Of a DNA stretch of 64,000 nt, positions 24,190 through 36,489 are shown piece after piece. The translations under genes were made by a program, and so were the position numbers. The first letter of the stretch is position 1. Each line of letters begins with the position of its first letter. Origin of the DNA: Ligustrum vulgare (Eukaryota; Streptophyta; Magnoliopsida; Lamiales; Oleaceae); the NCBI GenBank assembly GCA_963555705.1, contig OY743168.1, positions 97,628,925 to 97,692,924 on the forward strand. Reading direction: 5' to 3'. Below the pieces are notes generated by a model, which worked only from the letters and a program-made list of their open reading frames with translations, was not told the origin of the DNA and did not search any database.

Positions 24190-25115
24190 GTTATTTTTCT
24201 AAAGTACTTCAAATCACCTCAATCGGTTAAAGAAATAGAAATATATGATCGAAACACTGAACGTTGTGAAGATACTAAAAAAAAAACTCGCTCGCGATTT
24301 TGACAATTGATTTTCTTTTTTCGACTAGGTCTCTTCTCCAACTATAAATATAACCTCTTGGCAAGAAATTTGAACCTTTGCGTCACCTAAGACCAAGTCA
24401 AAATTCAGATTTTATCATTCAATTCTTGGCAAAGGGAGAGAGTTAAAGATCGCGTGGAGAATCTATACTTGATGCAAGCTTTCCATTATCTTATGTTATT
24501 TTCAATTAATGCTATTATTTATTGTTTTAGTTGTTTAATTACGACGTGTAGTTAAATTTCAATGTTGGGATGAATGATGTAGTCTAGTTGATTATTTTAA
24601 TTTCATAATCCTTTGTTTTAATGATTCGTTGAATGTATTGATTTATTATTGTATTTAATGCATGAGTTAATTGACCACTAATTCATGATTTAATGTGTTA
24701 TTTTCATAACCCGAGAGATGAGTTAATATCATCGATCAAGGCAATAAATCCGATAATTGGATAAGAGATAGAGATATACTTTTGTTATTATTATGGTCGT
24801 GTGTGAATTCGTGCTTTATGCATCTAGACTAGATAAGGAATAATTCGGAACCTCTGTAGAAATGCATGGTTAACTTATTTAAGTAGGATTGATTTAAACT
24901 CGAGAGATGAATCTCAATATACATTAGTGAGTTTAACCGAATGCATATTTAGAAAATAAAATTGGAATTGGAACTAATTTATTTGATTAGGTGAAGTCGT
25001 GAACCCCAACTACTTCACAGTTGTTTTTAAAAAATAAAACAATATTGCAATTCCAATTATTTAGTTAATTTTCTTAGTTTTTGTTTAAAACAATCAAAAA
25101 ACATTCGTCTTATCA
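24190..25115 (+). repeat. LTR-like interspersed repeat (copy D2), inverted relative to 15.8-17.3 kb
   Basis: 24800-25040 is the reverse complement of 16020-16250 with moderate divergence. It carries a TATA-like ACTATAAATATAACC near 24338-24353 at the place where copy D1 has its TATA. Neither copy has an interior region, so solo or truncated LTRs are likely. Confidence 0.5.
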
Positions 25116-25229
25116 AATAGAGTTTAAAACTAAAATATTTCGATACTTAATAACAGTTTTCGTGAAAACGATAATTCGGACTTTTTGGTCCACTTTATTA
25201 CTTTATGGTCCACTTGGTGTGTTCTTTTA

Positions 25230-25451
25230 GGCACCGTTCGGTTTCTTTTAATTTGACAAATTAAGTGGGTAAAAGACAAAAAAGACAACAAATTTAATTT
25301 ACACAATTTCACAAATCACTTTTTAACCTATATTTTCTCTCTTCAATTACACAATTTTTCAAATCAATTTTTAACCCCACATTTTACCTATAAAACACAA
25401 ATAAATCCAACATAAAATTTAATTTGGCACAAGTTTTAACCGAACAGGGTC
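25230..25451. mobile_element. PIF/Harbinger (Tourist)-type MITE, 222 bp
   Basis: The inverted ends GGCACCGTTCGGTT and AACCGAACAGGGTC are flanked by TTA on both sides (25227-25229, 25452-25454). The inside has the CAAATCACTTTTTAACC / TTTTACCTATAAAACAC signature shared with several other elements in this window. Confidence 0.7.
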
Positions 25452-25454
25452 TTA

Positions 25455-27459
25455 GATTTAATATGAAATGTTTTGTGTCAAATCAAGGAATTGAAATTAT
25501 TTGTTGATTTATTTGTGTTTTTTAGATAAGATGAAGGATTAAAAATTGAAGAGAGAAAATGTGAATGATTAAATAATGGTATAAAAAATTGTTTAATTTA
25601 AATTTTTGTAATGATGACAAATTAATAGGAAGTCGAACACACTGATCATGTAAGGGGCGTGATACGTTATGTACTTAATATTTCTCGGTACTCGAATTTC
25701 TCGATTGAAAATTTACCTATACGAAATCAGCAGATAGCGGTGATCAAACCCATTGGAATTGCAAACTGCATGGTAAACTTAACTTTTTCCGGTAAATTTT
25801 GTCCAAGCGTTACGTTTGTATGTGCGTGTATACATAGGTTTACGATTTGTATAAGTTGTTGGCATAAACAGTGTTGTATTGGTAATAGAAAATTTTTTAC
25901 ATCACACAAATTGGAGATGAGATGGAATCAGAAGATATTCGGAGATCACAAGCATTGACGTTGCAAACGGCACTGTGGGTTTATCTTCCTATGATTGTAG
26001 TCTACCGTCTGCGTGTTAGGTTTTTGTGTTTATATGCTTTTATGAATGCGAGTCATGCTGTGTTAGATTTTAGATTTCTGTGCTATTATGCTTTATATGC
26101 TATTTTCATAACTAATGTTCTGTTTGGTACTGGAAACTATGTTAAAATCACACAAATTGTAGATTGGAAGGAGAGAGATAAGGAAAAGACCGTTATACTA
26201 TTGAGTTGGAGGTTGCTTACGAATTGTCCCAAATTCAAAATGCCCCTAAAATCTTTAAATCGCTGCATTACATTTCTCTTAAAGATAAATAAACGGTAGA
26301 ACTATGGTTTAGTGTAGAGTTAGAGGGAGAAAAGGTCTGAAATGTTATTCAAGGTTGGGATTGAGATCTGAAACATTTCTCAAGGAAGGGTAGAATTGTA
26401 GAAGTGAATGAGCTTAGAATCCATCTTCCCAAGGTTTTATGTTGGCTATTGCACACTTTGTTATATTTCTTTATCTAGTTATAGTTATTGTATTAGTGTT
26501 CGAAATCTAAAGGTTTGCAAGTTCTTAACCAAGAAAAACATTTTCTTGCAAAAAAATTTCATTATTTTCAAGCTGAAGGGTTTTCTTTTGTTTTTACAAA
26601 TCATATAAAAAAAAATGCTGTGCTTGAAATATAAAGATTCTTGCCCCCTCCCAGAATGCAACATCTTCTCTCTCTTCTATTCCTTCTTTTAGCCCAAGAA
26701 AATTAACATAGAAATACCCACCTTTCTTCCATTTCTATAGAGATCATTGAACAGAAACAAAGTGAACGTGTGTACATCCTAGTGGTGTTAAGGTTTATGG
26801 CTTCAACTTGACAATAAAGCCCACAGTAGAACTCAAAACTGCTTGGTTCTAGTATATGGTTCATGGTGTAGCCAATCAGACTCAAGCGATTGGATCTAAT
26901 TAAAGGTTCCCTACTCATCCAAATGAACTAGGAAGTAGAGAAGTAAATATGTAAACGATCTTCAATCTTAATACCACTTATTCTTACATGTTTGAATGGA
27001 GTATTACAGACTTAAAATCAGCATATAGTTTTTGGAATATTTTACCACAAAGATGTATAAATACTGTTAATTTTGGATCACCAATCTCAGAGTGTGAACT
27101 TATGAAATAATTCTGTTGTTTTGTTTTGTTACGGCTACAGTACAGTGAAAAACCTTTTATTGAACATTAAGTCATACTCATACAACCTTGAAAATTCTAA
27201 GATAACAACTGATATTATGCATATGTCATGAAATAGATTATAATTTCTATTGGAATCCCACTTCCATTAGAAAGTGAAATCCAACTAGCAGAAATAGCTC
27301 ATGCTGCTACACATCATCCCTGAAGTGAATTAAATTTAACTTAGCAATAATTTAAGAAGAGCTTGGTCTAGTTGATGGCATAAAATTCCATGTTTGGTTG
27401 TCATGCTAATATGTGTCTGCAACTTAGAGAAGTACTTCAATTGCAATTCACTTCCTTCC
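25455..27459. other. No gene recognised; 3' flank of the exonuclease-like gene at right
   Basis: Frames at 25659-26299 and 26703-26918 show no recognisable domain and vary in composition. 27200-27459 is probably 3' untranslated or terminator sequence of the gene that ends at 27460. Confidence 0.4.
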
Positions 27460-29224
27460 TTAGCTGCTAGAGTCTAAGCACCAGCAATAGTAATCAGACC
27501 TTGAGATGTCCAACATCTTTTCTGGAGCCATCGTCTCAAGCTTGCTTTGTCTCCATGCTGCAAAATTGTTTCGATTTTGTGGGTCTGAAGCAAGCGGATA
27601 ATCTTCCACTTTATGACGCTGTGATCTCATTCTCATGTACAGCCTCATTGCTGCAACACAGTCTTCATAGGGATCTTGAATACCAGTTTGAATGTCATAT
27701 CTGTTAAAGGGAAGTTTGTCATGCTCTCAGGATTATGATGAGTAAAATGAAAAGTTACAGAAATTGCGGCAAAGCTATTACCCAAGGTATGCTTTCGTTA
27801 AATATTTCAGCGAGTTGCTGAGCTTGCTTGTTTTCATCAATGGAGGATATTTTGCCGTGTCCCTGTAGAAATAATTATAAGATTAGTGAGACCATTTAAA
27901 ATAAAAAATTATTTTCTTTGTTCTTATGGCAAACAAAAATGAGCAGTATAACTCTTAATTTGTGGAAAGTTGGAACTTGGAACTAGTCACTTTGAACAAA
28001 CAAGTTATGACATAGAAATCTTTAGTCATGTGCTGGTTCAGACTAAAGCCATTGAGGGTACCAATTTATGACATAAAAGTCTTTAGTTTTGTGCTGGTGT
28101 AACTGAGAGAACTTGCCTGAACATCATCTGCGGATACTCTACTTCTAGGCTTTTCAAATCGTGGTCTAATCCATGGCCTACTAGGATCCTAGCTTTTCCA
28201 CCTCTGGAGCGGATCTGCCATACGGGCTGCCCATTACACAAGTAATCTTGAATCTTTTTTTGCACTTGCCTAAGCGGCAGAGCATCCCTTAAAAATTCTG
28301 GTCTTATGCCTGTTGTTTCATACCTAAATGTTTTCAAGATTTCAAGTCCAGTCAGAATTTACTCGTGACATAATTTACCATTGTTTTGAAAATATTTCAT
28401 TACCTATAGTTCGTGACAGGAAGATGTGGCTTCACATATGTATGAAAGATTATCTTCTCATACTCGTCAATGAGGCAAACCCTTGCACAAAGATCTAAGG
28501 AGCCATCACTACCGCCGCCGACCATTTTGCAAGCAAGTGAAACCACTTTTGCTAAATTATTATCAATCTTCAAATCATCCTGAATGCCTAAGTTTGCCAT
28601 TCGATATGTCAGAACCTGTAAAAGAAAACCAGCAAGAATTGTTTTATGCTGATTATATGCCAAAAGGTTAAAGAATATAGTTATATATTCTAGTTTAGGC
28701 ATCTTTACAATATTGTTGCTGCGTGAGAATTGGCATTTCTCTCGGTGGACATAGAGAGCATTAACGCTACCAAGGATGGTTAAACAAAGATCACACCCTC
28801 GTTCCTTAAATATCCTTTCACATTCTACCTTGGGTAAAGGTCCTATATAAGAAATCAAATATGTTAGACAGACCTTAAATGACAAAGAACATGATATAGC
28901 TTCTTGGAGTTTGAAGAATACCTATAAGATGCTCCCTTAGAGATTCAAACGACCGACAATGCTTTTTACAAATTCCACACATGGGTTCATGCGCTGAATG
29001 ATATGACGTCCTCATGTGTTCAACTAAATGTTCCATTTTGTTGAATTGTCTATAGCATGCAGCACATTTGTTCCTGCTCACAAAATGTATTAGGGCATAA
29101 TATAACATCCACCAGTGTGTACATTGTGCCGTATTAGGGCAATGCATCCTATGTAACAAATAGTTTCATCATGTGGAATAAAACTGTACCTTAGGCTCTC
29201 AGAAGACTCATTTCTGTTGTCCAT
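27460..29224 (-). CDS. C2H2 zinc-finger / DEDDh-exonuclease-fold protein (seven exons)
   Basis: My gene model has exons 29224-29190, 29073-28922, 28842-28709, 28615-28404, 28323-28117, 27862-27782 and 27700-27460. They join in frame to 353 codons plus stop. Introns are GT-AG except the fifth, which starts AG|GCAAGT, a consensus GC donor. The N-terminal third carries Cys/His fingers (CAACYRQF..H..H from residue 15, then CGICKKHC and CDLC). The C-terminal two-thirds is the exonuclease fold found in plant 'exonuclease family' zinc-finger proteins: SLACKMVGGGSDGSLDLCAR, LVGHGLDHDLKSL, DTAKYPPLMK, and QDPYEDCVAAMRLY. The classical DxE of motif I reads AxK (residues 135 and 137), and the motif III His position reads Gln, so nuclease activity is doubtful. 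Function in RNA or DNA processing is inferred from the fold only. Confidence 0.85.
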
Positions 29225-29301
29225 GATTGATGGTATTCCTAGTGATTCAGAGACTCAAGTGAGAATTTTGAGTGCTTGAGTAAGAATTGAACATATGAAG
29301 G

Positions 29302-29309
29302 TATTTATA
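29302..29309 (-). promoter_or_regulatory. TATA box of the exonuclease-like gene
   Basis: On the minus strand TATAAATA lies about 80 bases upstream of the ATG at 29224, a usual distance for a plant gene with a short 5' leader. No other element was identified. Confidence 0.6.
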
Positions 29310-29758
29310 TTTGCTGCTGGGGAACTGTTTCTTTTCAAACAGTGCATGGAAAGATTCCTCATGGTCATTATTTACCCAATCTTGGTTGACTATCTTTAGA
29401 ATTCACATGGTAGTACCACCCACACCAATCAAACGCAAAAAAATTCGAGGTAATCCGCATCAGGGCCCACAAAATGAGCTAGTAGAATATTTCCATCGTT
29501 ACCACGTCATATCGAATCCGCCTCCTCTCTAACATTCCGAGTTTTCCAACTTGCTATTGATTGTCTACCTAAACGCGTGATAGCATTCAGGCCACATTTT
29601 CTTTTTTTGGGCTTATCTGGAACAATTGGTTTGACTATTCATTGTAATGTAGTGACTAATTTGAAAATCTATACATTGTGCATCTATGTTCATGAATCGA
29701 GCTGATAACATATTGTTTCGTAGATATGACTAACTCGTGCATTTTCTTATGCTTATTA

Positions 29759-30020
29759 GGGCCCGTTTGGCAGGACTTTTACTTTTGCTTTTTGTATAAG
29801 AGATTCTTGCTGAATTAACCTTAATTTATATTTCACAACTAATTTTTAAGAGAGTTTTCTCTTTCAAAAGAGCTTTTAGAGGAAGTCATATTAGACCAAC
29901 TTCCTATAAAATCTCTTTTAAGTAGAAGAAACACTTTTAAAATCAATCAAATGGGTCTAAAAGCAAATTTTGGATCTCAGAAGCTCCTTTTGGCTTCTCA
30001 AAAGTCGTGCCAACCGGCCG
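29759..30020. mobile_element. PIF/Harbinger-type MITE, 262 bp
   Basis: The ends GGGCCCGTTTGGCAGGACTTTT and AAAAGTCGTGCCAACCGGCCG are imperfect inverted repeats, flanked by TTA at 29756-29758 and 30021-30023. Confidence 0.75.
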
Positions 30021-30023
30021 TTA

Positions 30024-31599
30024 ATGTAGTAGTTCTTGGTGGAATTTCCAGATTAACATAACCCTACTGCTCAATTGAACATACATCATTTGCATTTGCA
30101 ATGAATAAATATGATGGTCATGTTAAATTGTGGACACTCATTGGAAAAATTCATGTTGATGTACACACATGATTCGACATATGATAAAAAGATTGCACGT
30201 GAGGATAAAAGTTCAAATCTTCCTCCAAGACTCTCGGAAAAGCAATTGTTGCAGGAGATAAGGTATTTAATGGCAAGTTTATTTCTTTTCCATTATTCTG
30301 CTTTACATTTTTCACCGTGTGTATCCTTGAATCAAGCTCAAGCAGCGGGAACCAATTGTGAGGAGTATTGATTTTGGCAAAGTATGGGAATTTCAGCAGG
30401 ACTGTTTTTTGACTAATGTGGGTCCTACGTATTCAGATAGCTTCTTCAAAAGATATCCATTCAAGAATATAGATTTTGGTCCAGCACCACTTTGTTTGGA
30501 ATGTCAAACCAATGTCTCATATGTATTTTGTCCAGTTTCAGCGAATTTACAAGGTGTTTGGTTTAGCATTAGCCGTTTTGGGTATGGTGAATATATTTTC
30601 GTGTACCCACCGGCGCACCCTGTATTGTAAGTAGGCGACCAAAGACATACAGACACGTATGGCATGCAATTGTCGTTGCTCTGTTAAAAGGTATGTTCGT
30701 CAACTCGTTCTCTCTAGTCTTCCGTTCATACAAAAGTAAGCAAAGATCAAAATATTGTATGCAATTGATGGTATCAAGCCTTTGTTTGGTAAAAACTTTT
30801 TTTTTTTTTTTTTTTTTATATAAACTAAGAATTTGATGTTTTTGGGTAAATATGGTTGAAAAGTGATTTTAAAAAACGTGCGTAATTAAAAAGTTGTTTG
30901 GAGAATTGTATTGTTTATAAAATGTTTACCAAACAGTACTAATTTATTTATGATTTTGAGGTAAAAAGTAGAGTTTAAAATTGGAGAAAGAAAAATATGG
31001 TTCAAATGTGATTTGAAAAATTGTGTGATTTATAAATAAATAAAAAAGGATATTTACCAAAAAGGGGATAAAATTGTGCATTCATTTGAAACATATACCA
31101 GTACCTAGGAAAACCTAGGCTCGCTTAGTAGGGCAGCTGTTTGAAGTGAATATGTTATGTAGAATCACATGAATATGCAAAGTTGGTGATCAAAGCGTAA
31201 ATTACATGGACTAGTATTTGTGTCAACATTCGCAAAAGACACCTTCTTTTCTCTTTCCCTTTGTTCTAACACTAGAAAGGCATAGGATTCGTCAAACCTC
31301 AATTTGGTCAAAAGCAAAGTCCTACATGCACGAGTGAATAGACGGCTTCATATAAGAGCAGCTTCAATGCACACTATCAATTGAAAAAAAGCACTTGACA
31401 TGTCAGGAAATTGATGGAATGACCTAAATATATCTCTTTAATGCACAATGTCAATTACAATGATAAACTGATGTGACTAGAAAAAAATTGATAATGTTAA
31501 GTGTTTCGTCTATATATTGACTTTCAGTCTGATCTGATGAGTTAACATTTATTTTTATTTTATAATTATTTTAATAGCTAAAAATGGTGACGTGGAGTA
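30024..31599. other. Non-genic stretch with one probable MITE
   Basis: 30783-30935 has ends TTGTTTGGTAAAAAC and GTTTACCAAACA and resembles the Tourist-like elements nearby. Frames at 30111-30630 have no recognisable domain. The rest shows nothing clear. Confidence 0.4.
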
Positions 31600-31607
31600 C
31601 TTTTTTT

Positions 31608-31767
31608 CAATGTTTAGAAAATCGAAAACTGGTTCGAACCGGAAAAGGCAACGGGTCAAGGGTCAAAAGGTCCAACCGGGGTCGAACCGGTTTCAATTAA
31701 AATATACCGGCCGGTTCCCGATTTTCCCGGTCGAACCGGCCGGTCCGATCCGATTTTTTAAACACTG
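31608..31767. mobile_element. hAT-type MITE, 160 bp
   Basis: The inverted ends CAATGTTTAGAAAATCG and CGATTTTTTAAACACTG are flanked by the 8-bp duplication CTTTTTTT (31600-31607, 31768-31775). The interior is rich in AACCGGTT/GGCCGG words. The 8-bp duplication fits the hAT superfamily. Confidence 0.85.
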
Positions 31768-31799
31768 CTTTTTTTCTCATTACTCTAGATAAAAATATA

Positions 31800-31801
<2 letters not shown>

Positions 31802-31870
<69 letters not shown>
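31802..31870. repeat. (TC)n(TA)n compound microsatellite
   Basis: About 40 bases of TC repeat run directly into about 28 bases of TA repeat. Confidence 0.97.
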
Positions 31871-31874
<4 letters not shown>

Positions 31875-32279
31875 ACAATATTTTTGAACGAAATATATGC
31901 GAAAAAATTAGTACATACATCTTCTCTCTATATACGTTATTATTTTTAAATTTAAAAAAATGCAGACAATTTTTTTTGAATGAAATATATGAGAACAAAT
32001 TGGTACGTACATATTCTCTCTATATATGTTATCATTTTTAAATTTTAAAAAATGTCACATAATTAGTAATATTTAAATATAGATGGAACTATTGAAAATG
32101 AAATTTTAATATATTATGTCAATTTATTCATGTTTTCTAGACTTTCTTCAATTTTATTATTACGTCAACCTTAATTTATGGTGAGCATTGGGGAAGCTCC
32201 AATGGTAGGGACCTCAAATTAACATGGCATCCACCTAGATATTAGTTGCATATCATGTTTTGATACCAACTAATCAAAA

Positions 32280-32587
32280 TGTGTTTGGTATTTATTTTTA
32301 TTTTTTTTGGTGTATAAGCAAGTTTTTTTTTATACAATTTTTCAAATCACTTTTTAACCATACATCTTGCTAAGTCTTATTTAACCATCATATCAAGTTA
32401 ATGTCCCACGTTGATGAAACAAAATAATTAAAGCTTTGTTCCACGGCTGAGTTTGTATTATAATTTGTTATATTTATGTTTTTTAGGTAAAATGTGTGGT
32501 TAAAAATTGGAGAGAGAAAATATGTATGGTTAAAAAGTGATTTGAGAAATTGTATAATGGGCAGCAATCATGAGATTACCAAACACA
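32280..32587. mobile_element. Probable MITE with ends TGTGTTTGGTA / TACCAAACACA
   Basis: A perfect 11-bp inverted end encloses ~300 bp with the TTTTTAACCATACAT and TTTTTTAGGTAAAATG signature of the local MITE family. The middle (about 32370-32460) seems to hold an unrelated insertion. No clear duplication was found. Confidence 0.55.
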
Positions 32588-32838
32588 ACCTAATATATGA
32601 AAGTTTGATTTACTTTTGTTAACAATGTTAACCTTTTAAATGAAATTTTAAGTTATTAGAGCTTATAAAGCTAGAACGAGCAGTTCCGTTCTGATTTTGG
32701 TTTAAAACTTAAACGAGTATTTAAATTTTAAGATTGGTGTGTTCAACGGAATCAGCAGTTTGACGGCATGTTAAGGATGATACACTATATCATGTTGATG
32801 ACAAAAACAAATTAGATAAGATAGAATTTCAAATCAGA

Positions 32839-33024
32839 GGCTGTGTTCGGCTAAACAATTTAAATGACAAAATACAAGAAAAAATACAAATTTTAATTTA
32901 CACAAATTTTTATACCATTTTTTAACCACACATTTTTTTTCTCTAATTTCTAACCCAATATCTTACCTAGAAAACATAAATAAATCAATCAAATAGTTTC
33001 AATTCTCTATTACTGAACATGGCC
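32839..33024. mobile_element. Probable MITE with ends GGCTGTGTTCGG / CTGAACATGGCC
   Basis: A 186-bp segment with imperfect inverted ends and the internal ATTTTTTAACCACACATTTTTTTTCTC signature of the local family. Confidence 0.55.
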
Positions 33025-33347
33025 TATTATATCATATGGGGGAGCAACTCAAGAGGCTGGAGTAAATGATCCTAAAGTTAAGATTCGACTGGAAGAAAAT
33101 TGGTCGAAGCTGATGAGGTAATTCCATTATTTCAGATATGATCTCATGATTTGGGCGGTCCATACATACAAATTATGTCTCCTTTTCCAAATGAAGAAAA
33201 TTGCATCGTTGATCTTAACTATTGTTCCAAGAGTAAATTGATTTTTAACCTTTTGTTACTCGTTCATCAGTTACGAAAAATCTTTTAGTACTCATTAATA
33301 ACGTGGTTTCACTACATGAAAATATATGTATCATGTCATTTCTTTCG

Positions 33348-33701
33348 GAGCATCTTTAATGGTGACTTTAAACTAGGTGAGAGAGAGGGAGACATAAAAA
33401 TTCGTGGGTCCTACTTTAATATATCTTTTTTCTTGTCTCTTCCACTTTTTCCCTATTTTTCTCTACAAAAGTCCTTCACAAGGTCCAAAATTGGACCTTG
33501 TACTTGATCCATTTCACTATTTTTTTTAATTAATTTATTTGAATTTATGTCAATCTCTTTTTTCATTTTTCATTTTTCCCTCTTTTTTTCGTACTTTTAA
33601 CATCCACCTCCTCTATACAATTTAATCTTAAAAAAATATATCTTTCTATTTCCTCTCATTCAATGGACCTTGACTTACACACATACCCATTAAAGATGCT
33701 C
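33348..33701. mobile_element. MITE with GAGCATCTTTAATGG ends, 354 bp
   Basis: GAGCATCTTTAATGG at the left and CCATTAAAGATGCTC at the right form a perfect 15-bp inverted repeat. The end resembles the Mutator-like element termini at 52959 and 58552 (GAGCATCTAC.ATGCTA), which suggests a Mutator-type origin. No clear duplication of the flanks. Confidence 0.65.
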
Positions 33702-33974
33702 TTAGTGGCATCGGCTCTAATAGTTCGACGACTGGGTTAAATGGGTTGATTTATATTTTGTTTGACAAATTTTTAAAAAAAACATGTTTTTATTCAACAC
33801 AATTCTTCAAATCAATTATTAACCACACATATTTTCTCTCTCCACTTTTCAATCACATATCTTACTTCGAAAACATATTTTTAAATGCAAAACTTTTAAC
33901 AAATAGATATTTAATTTTCATAATTTTCAAATCACTTTTTAACCACACATATTTTCCCTCACCAATTTTCAACC

Positions 33975-34893
33975 ATACATTTTAGAGAAAAATACATAAT
34001 TAAGGGATTTATAAATACATATATTCAAAAATTAGGTTTTAATTAATATTAATTAATTATGTTATATAATTAAAAATATTTTATTAATTATACATGTTAA
34101 GGTCACAAAATTGCATAATTTTTATGTCATAAACACAAATCTTTTAGGTCACAAGTTTCAGAAATGATTTTAAGGTCACAAATTACAAAATCATTAGGTC
34201 ACACAATTGTCAAATTAGCCAATCCAGACTTTTTTTCTAGGTCACAATGTATTAAATTGTCAGGTCACAAGTGTTAGATATGATTTTAAGGTCACAAATT
34301 ACTAAATCATTAGGTTACACAAATGTCAAATTAGTCAGTCCCGACATTATTCTACGTCACAACATATTAAATTATTATTAGCTCACGACTGACTGATAAT
34401 TGTTAGGTCACAACATTAGTTATTAGGTCACAACATATCAGGTGAGCACCCACTCATCACCACCAGTCCACCATCATCGTCTCAACGCTGTCGCCACTGC
34501 CGCTGCCGTCGTCGCCACCCCCTTCCAACGCCGCCGCGACGCCCTTAACAAAAAAAAAGAGAGAGAAAAGAAACTGCTATTGCAAAACATTTCTTGAAAC
34601 CCATCACCACGTAGCATCAGACGACACCATCGTTTACGTCCCAACGCCGCCGCCACTGTGGCTCCCCAACCAAAAGAAGAAGATGAAGACAAGAAACTGC
34701 TATTGTAAAACCACCCACAGCCACCACATAATCATCACCACCACCCCAACATTCGTCACTGCAATCCACAATAATCACCGCAGATCCCTGAGATTCACCC
34801 ACCCGATCCGCCACCACTTACATCACAGATCCACATCCACAACCGTTGCAACATTGCACAGCCCCAACGCCAACACCATCTCCACCTACACCA

Positions 34894-34937
<44 letters not shown>

Positions 34938-35362
34938 ACACACACACACACACACGTAGGCGCGATGCTGCTGCAGGGGCGGTGCCGTGACTGCTTCCAT
35001 CACAGTGGCGCCGGCGCTGCCTCGTTTCAAGTAGTGCACCGCTGTAACTTGAAAATTGCTCTACCAACGACGTTAGGTGTGATTTTGGAGGAAAGGCAGA
35101 TGTGCCGAGGTGGTCGACAGTTGGGTTAGGAGAGATTGAATGGTTTGGAATTGGATTTGTAGAAATATAAAGAGAGAATAATTAGGGTTTGAAGTTGTGT
35201 TGTGTGACTGTGGGTTGAATAATTAATTTAATTTTAGATTATGCAAATTTAATTAATTAATTATTAAAATCTTAATAGAACCTGAAATTTGAACTTATTT
35301 AGGTTTCACCTCATTTTTGAATTTGGATATCTAAATGTAGAGGTGAGTGTAATTTTCACTAC
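33975..35362 (-). repeat. Unclassified repeat element with GGTCACAA-motif array (copy 2)
   Basis: It is the reverse of the element at 13.8-15.7 kb: an array of AGGTCACAA motifs at 34095-34440, a CCACC-rich block at 34440-34900, then an AT-rich arm ending GAGTGTAATTTTCAC. Frames at 34474-35129 follow from composition and from the GA/CA microsatellite, and I do not regard them as genes. Confidence 0.6.
34897..34955. repeat. (GA)n(CA)n compound microsatellite
   Basis: A 38-base GA run is followed directly by a 21-base CA run inside the repeat element. Confidence 0.97.
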
Positions 35363-36189
35363 ATTTTATCTAGAAAACCTAAATAAATCAATTTAAACTG
35401 ATTTAATGAGCCGTCGAACGGTCCATAAATTTTATATTTTTATTTATAAATATTCACGTAACAACATTTCATTGGACAATTTTTTTTGAAAAGTCAACAA
35501 TTTTAGCTGATCAAATATTCTAACTTATCATTTTTACTTAAAAAAATGGATCAACGAAATGTTATGTCACTGTTTATAATCAATCGTTTATTGATGGTTT
35601 ACCAAACATGGGGTAGAGGGACTAAGGTTGAGAATAATTGAATAAACTTGAATATGAAGGTTGAGAACTAGATATACAGAAATAACAAGAGAAATGGATG
35701 TCAATGAGGCGGGAGTCACCCAATGGGAACTACCTCAAACCCATACTCGACCTATGACCCGTTAAGTCATAATGGGCCCACCTCGTTAGTGCCTCGTTTT
35801 CTCTTCTTTTTTTTGTGACCTATTTAAACAACATTTTTTCCCATTTTTTATTGTTACATTCCACCCATTATAATTAAACAACAAAAAACCAATTGAACAA
35901 TATTTTGTTCAATAAGATCCTACAAATAGTCAAACGTGGCATACCATGAAAATGGCCACATGAAAGTGGCCCTTTGGAATAATAGCCAAAAATTTTACCA
36001 ATTCATCAAAATAGCTTTAAACACTATAAACCACCACAAATACCCTTAAATATCATATTTCAACTAAGCCTCTTAGAATTTAGAAAAGTTACAACTTAGT
36101 CCTTAAAACTTTCCATTTATATACTTTTAATTAATTTGTTTATATGATTTTATTTGATTTTTGTTCGCTCATAGTAGCACCCCCTCACT
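35363..36189. other. Non-genic, left flank of the integrated pararetrovirus
   Basis: 35370-35600 carries pieces of the local MITE family. The remainder has no gene and no match to viral sequence. The viral similarity starts at the primer-site-like sequence at 36190. Confidence 0.45.
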
Positions 36190-36204
36190 TGGAATCAGAG
36201 TCAT
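36190..36204 (+). other. Primer binding site of the pararetrovirus, tRNA-iMet type (degenerate)
   Basis: TGGAATCAGAGTCAT resembles the tRNA-iMet-complementary site used by caulimovirids and by the LTR element at 3067, with two or three changes. The recognisable viral sequence begins here, as if the circular genome had been opened at the minus-strand start. Confidence 0.65.
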
Positions 36205-36489
36205 ATGACAGATCTAAAAGATAAATATTATATAACACAAATTAAAAATAAATATATGATATATACATCAAGATTTATGATTATGCATACATTAATACTA
36301 CCCGATAATTATAAAATAGAAATCTTGAGAACTTTAAAAGACTTAGACGAAGATATAAGAAAATACATTTATGATCTAATAAGTTTCTATATAATAAAAG
36401 AAGATTTTATCATAAGCGAAATATTAGATTTAATCCATAAAGATATACTAGAAGAATTATACAAAGATTATAGAAATGGATTATCATAG
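36205..36489 (+). CDS. Pararetroviral small ORF a (94 codons)
   Basis: An open frame of 94 codons begins with ATG directly after the primer site. It is Ile/Lys/Asp-rich and mostly helical by composition. I do not recognise a domain. It overlaps the next ORF by 14 bases, as in compact polycistronic caulimovirid genomes. It is the only upstream ORF without an internal stop. Confidence 0.6.
   Translation: MTDLKDKYYITQIKNKYMIYTSRFMIMHTLILPDNYKIEILRTLKDLDEDIRKYIYDLISFYIIKEDFIISEILDLIHKDILEELYKDYRNGLS

Noticed and set aside
25659..26299. Two plus-strand frames of 99 and 125 codons
   Set aside because: No recognisable domain, no splice or promoter support, and a competing minus-strand frame.
30111..30630. 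Two plus-strand frames near the exonuclease-like gene
   Set aside because: Could be relics of exons, but I recognise no protein and no splice pattern.
34474..35129. Several frames around the GA/CA microsatellite
   Set aside because: Low complexity within the repeat element; mutually overlapping on both strands.
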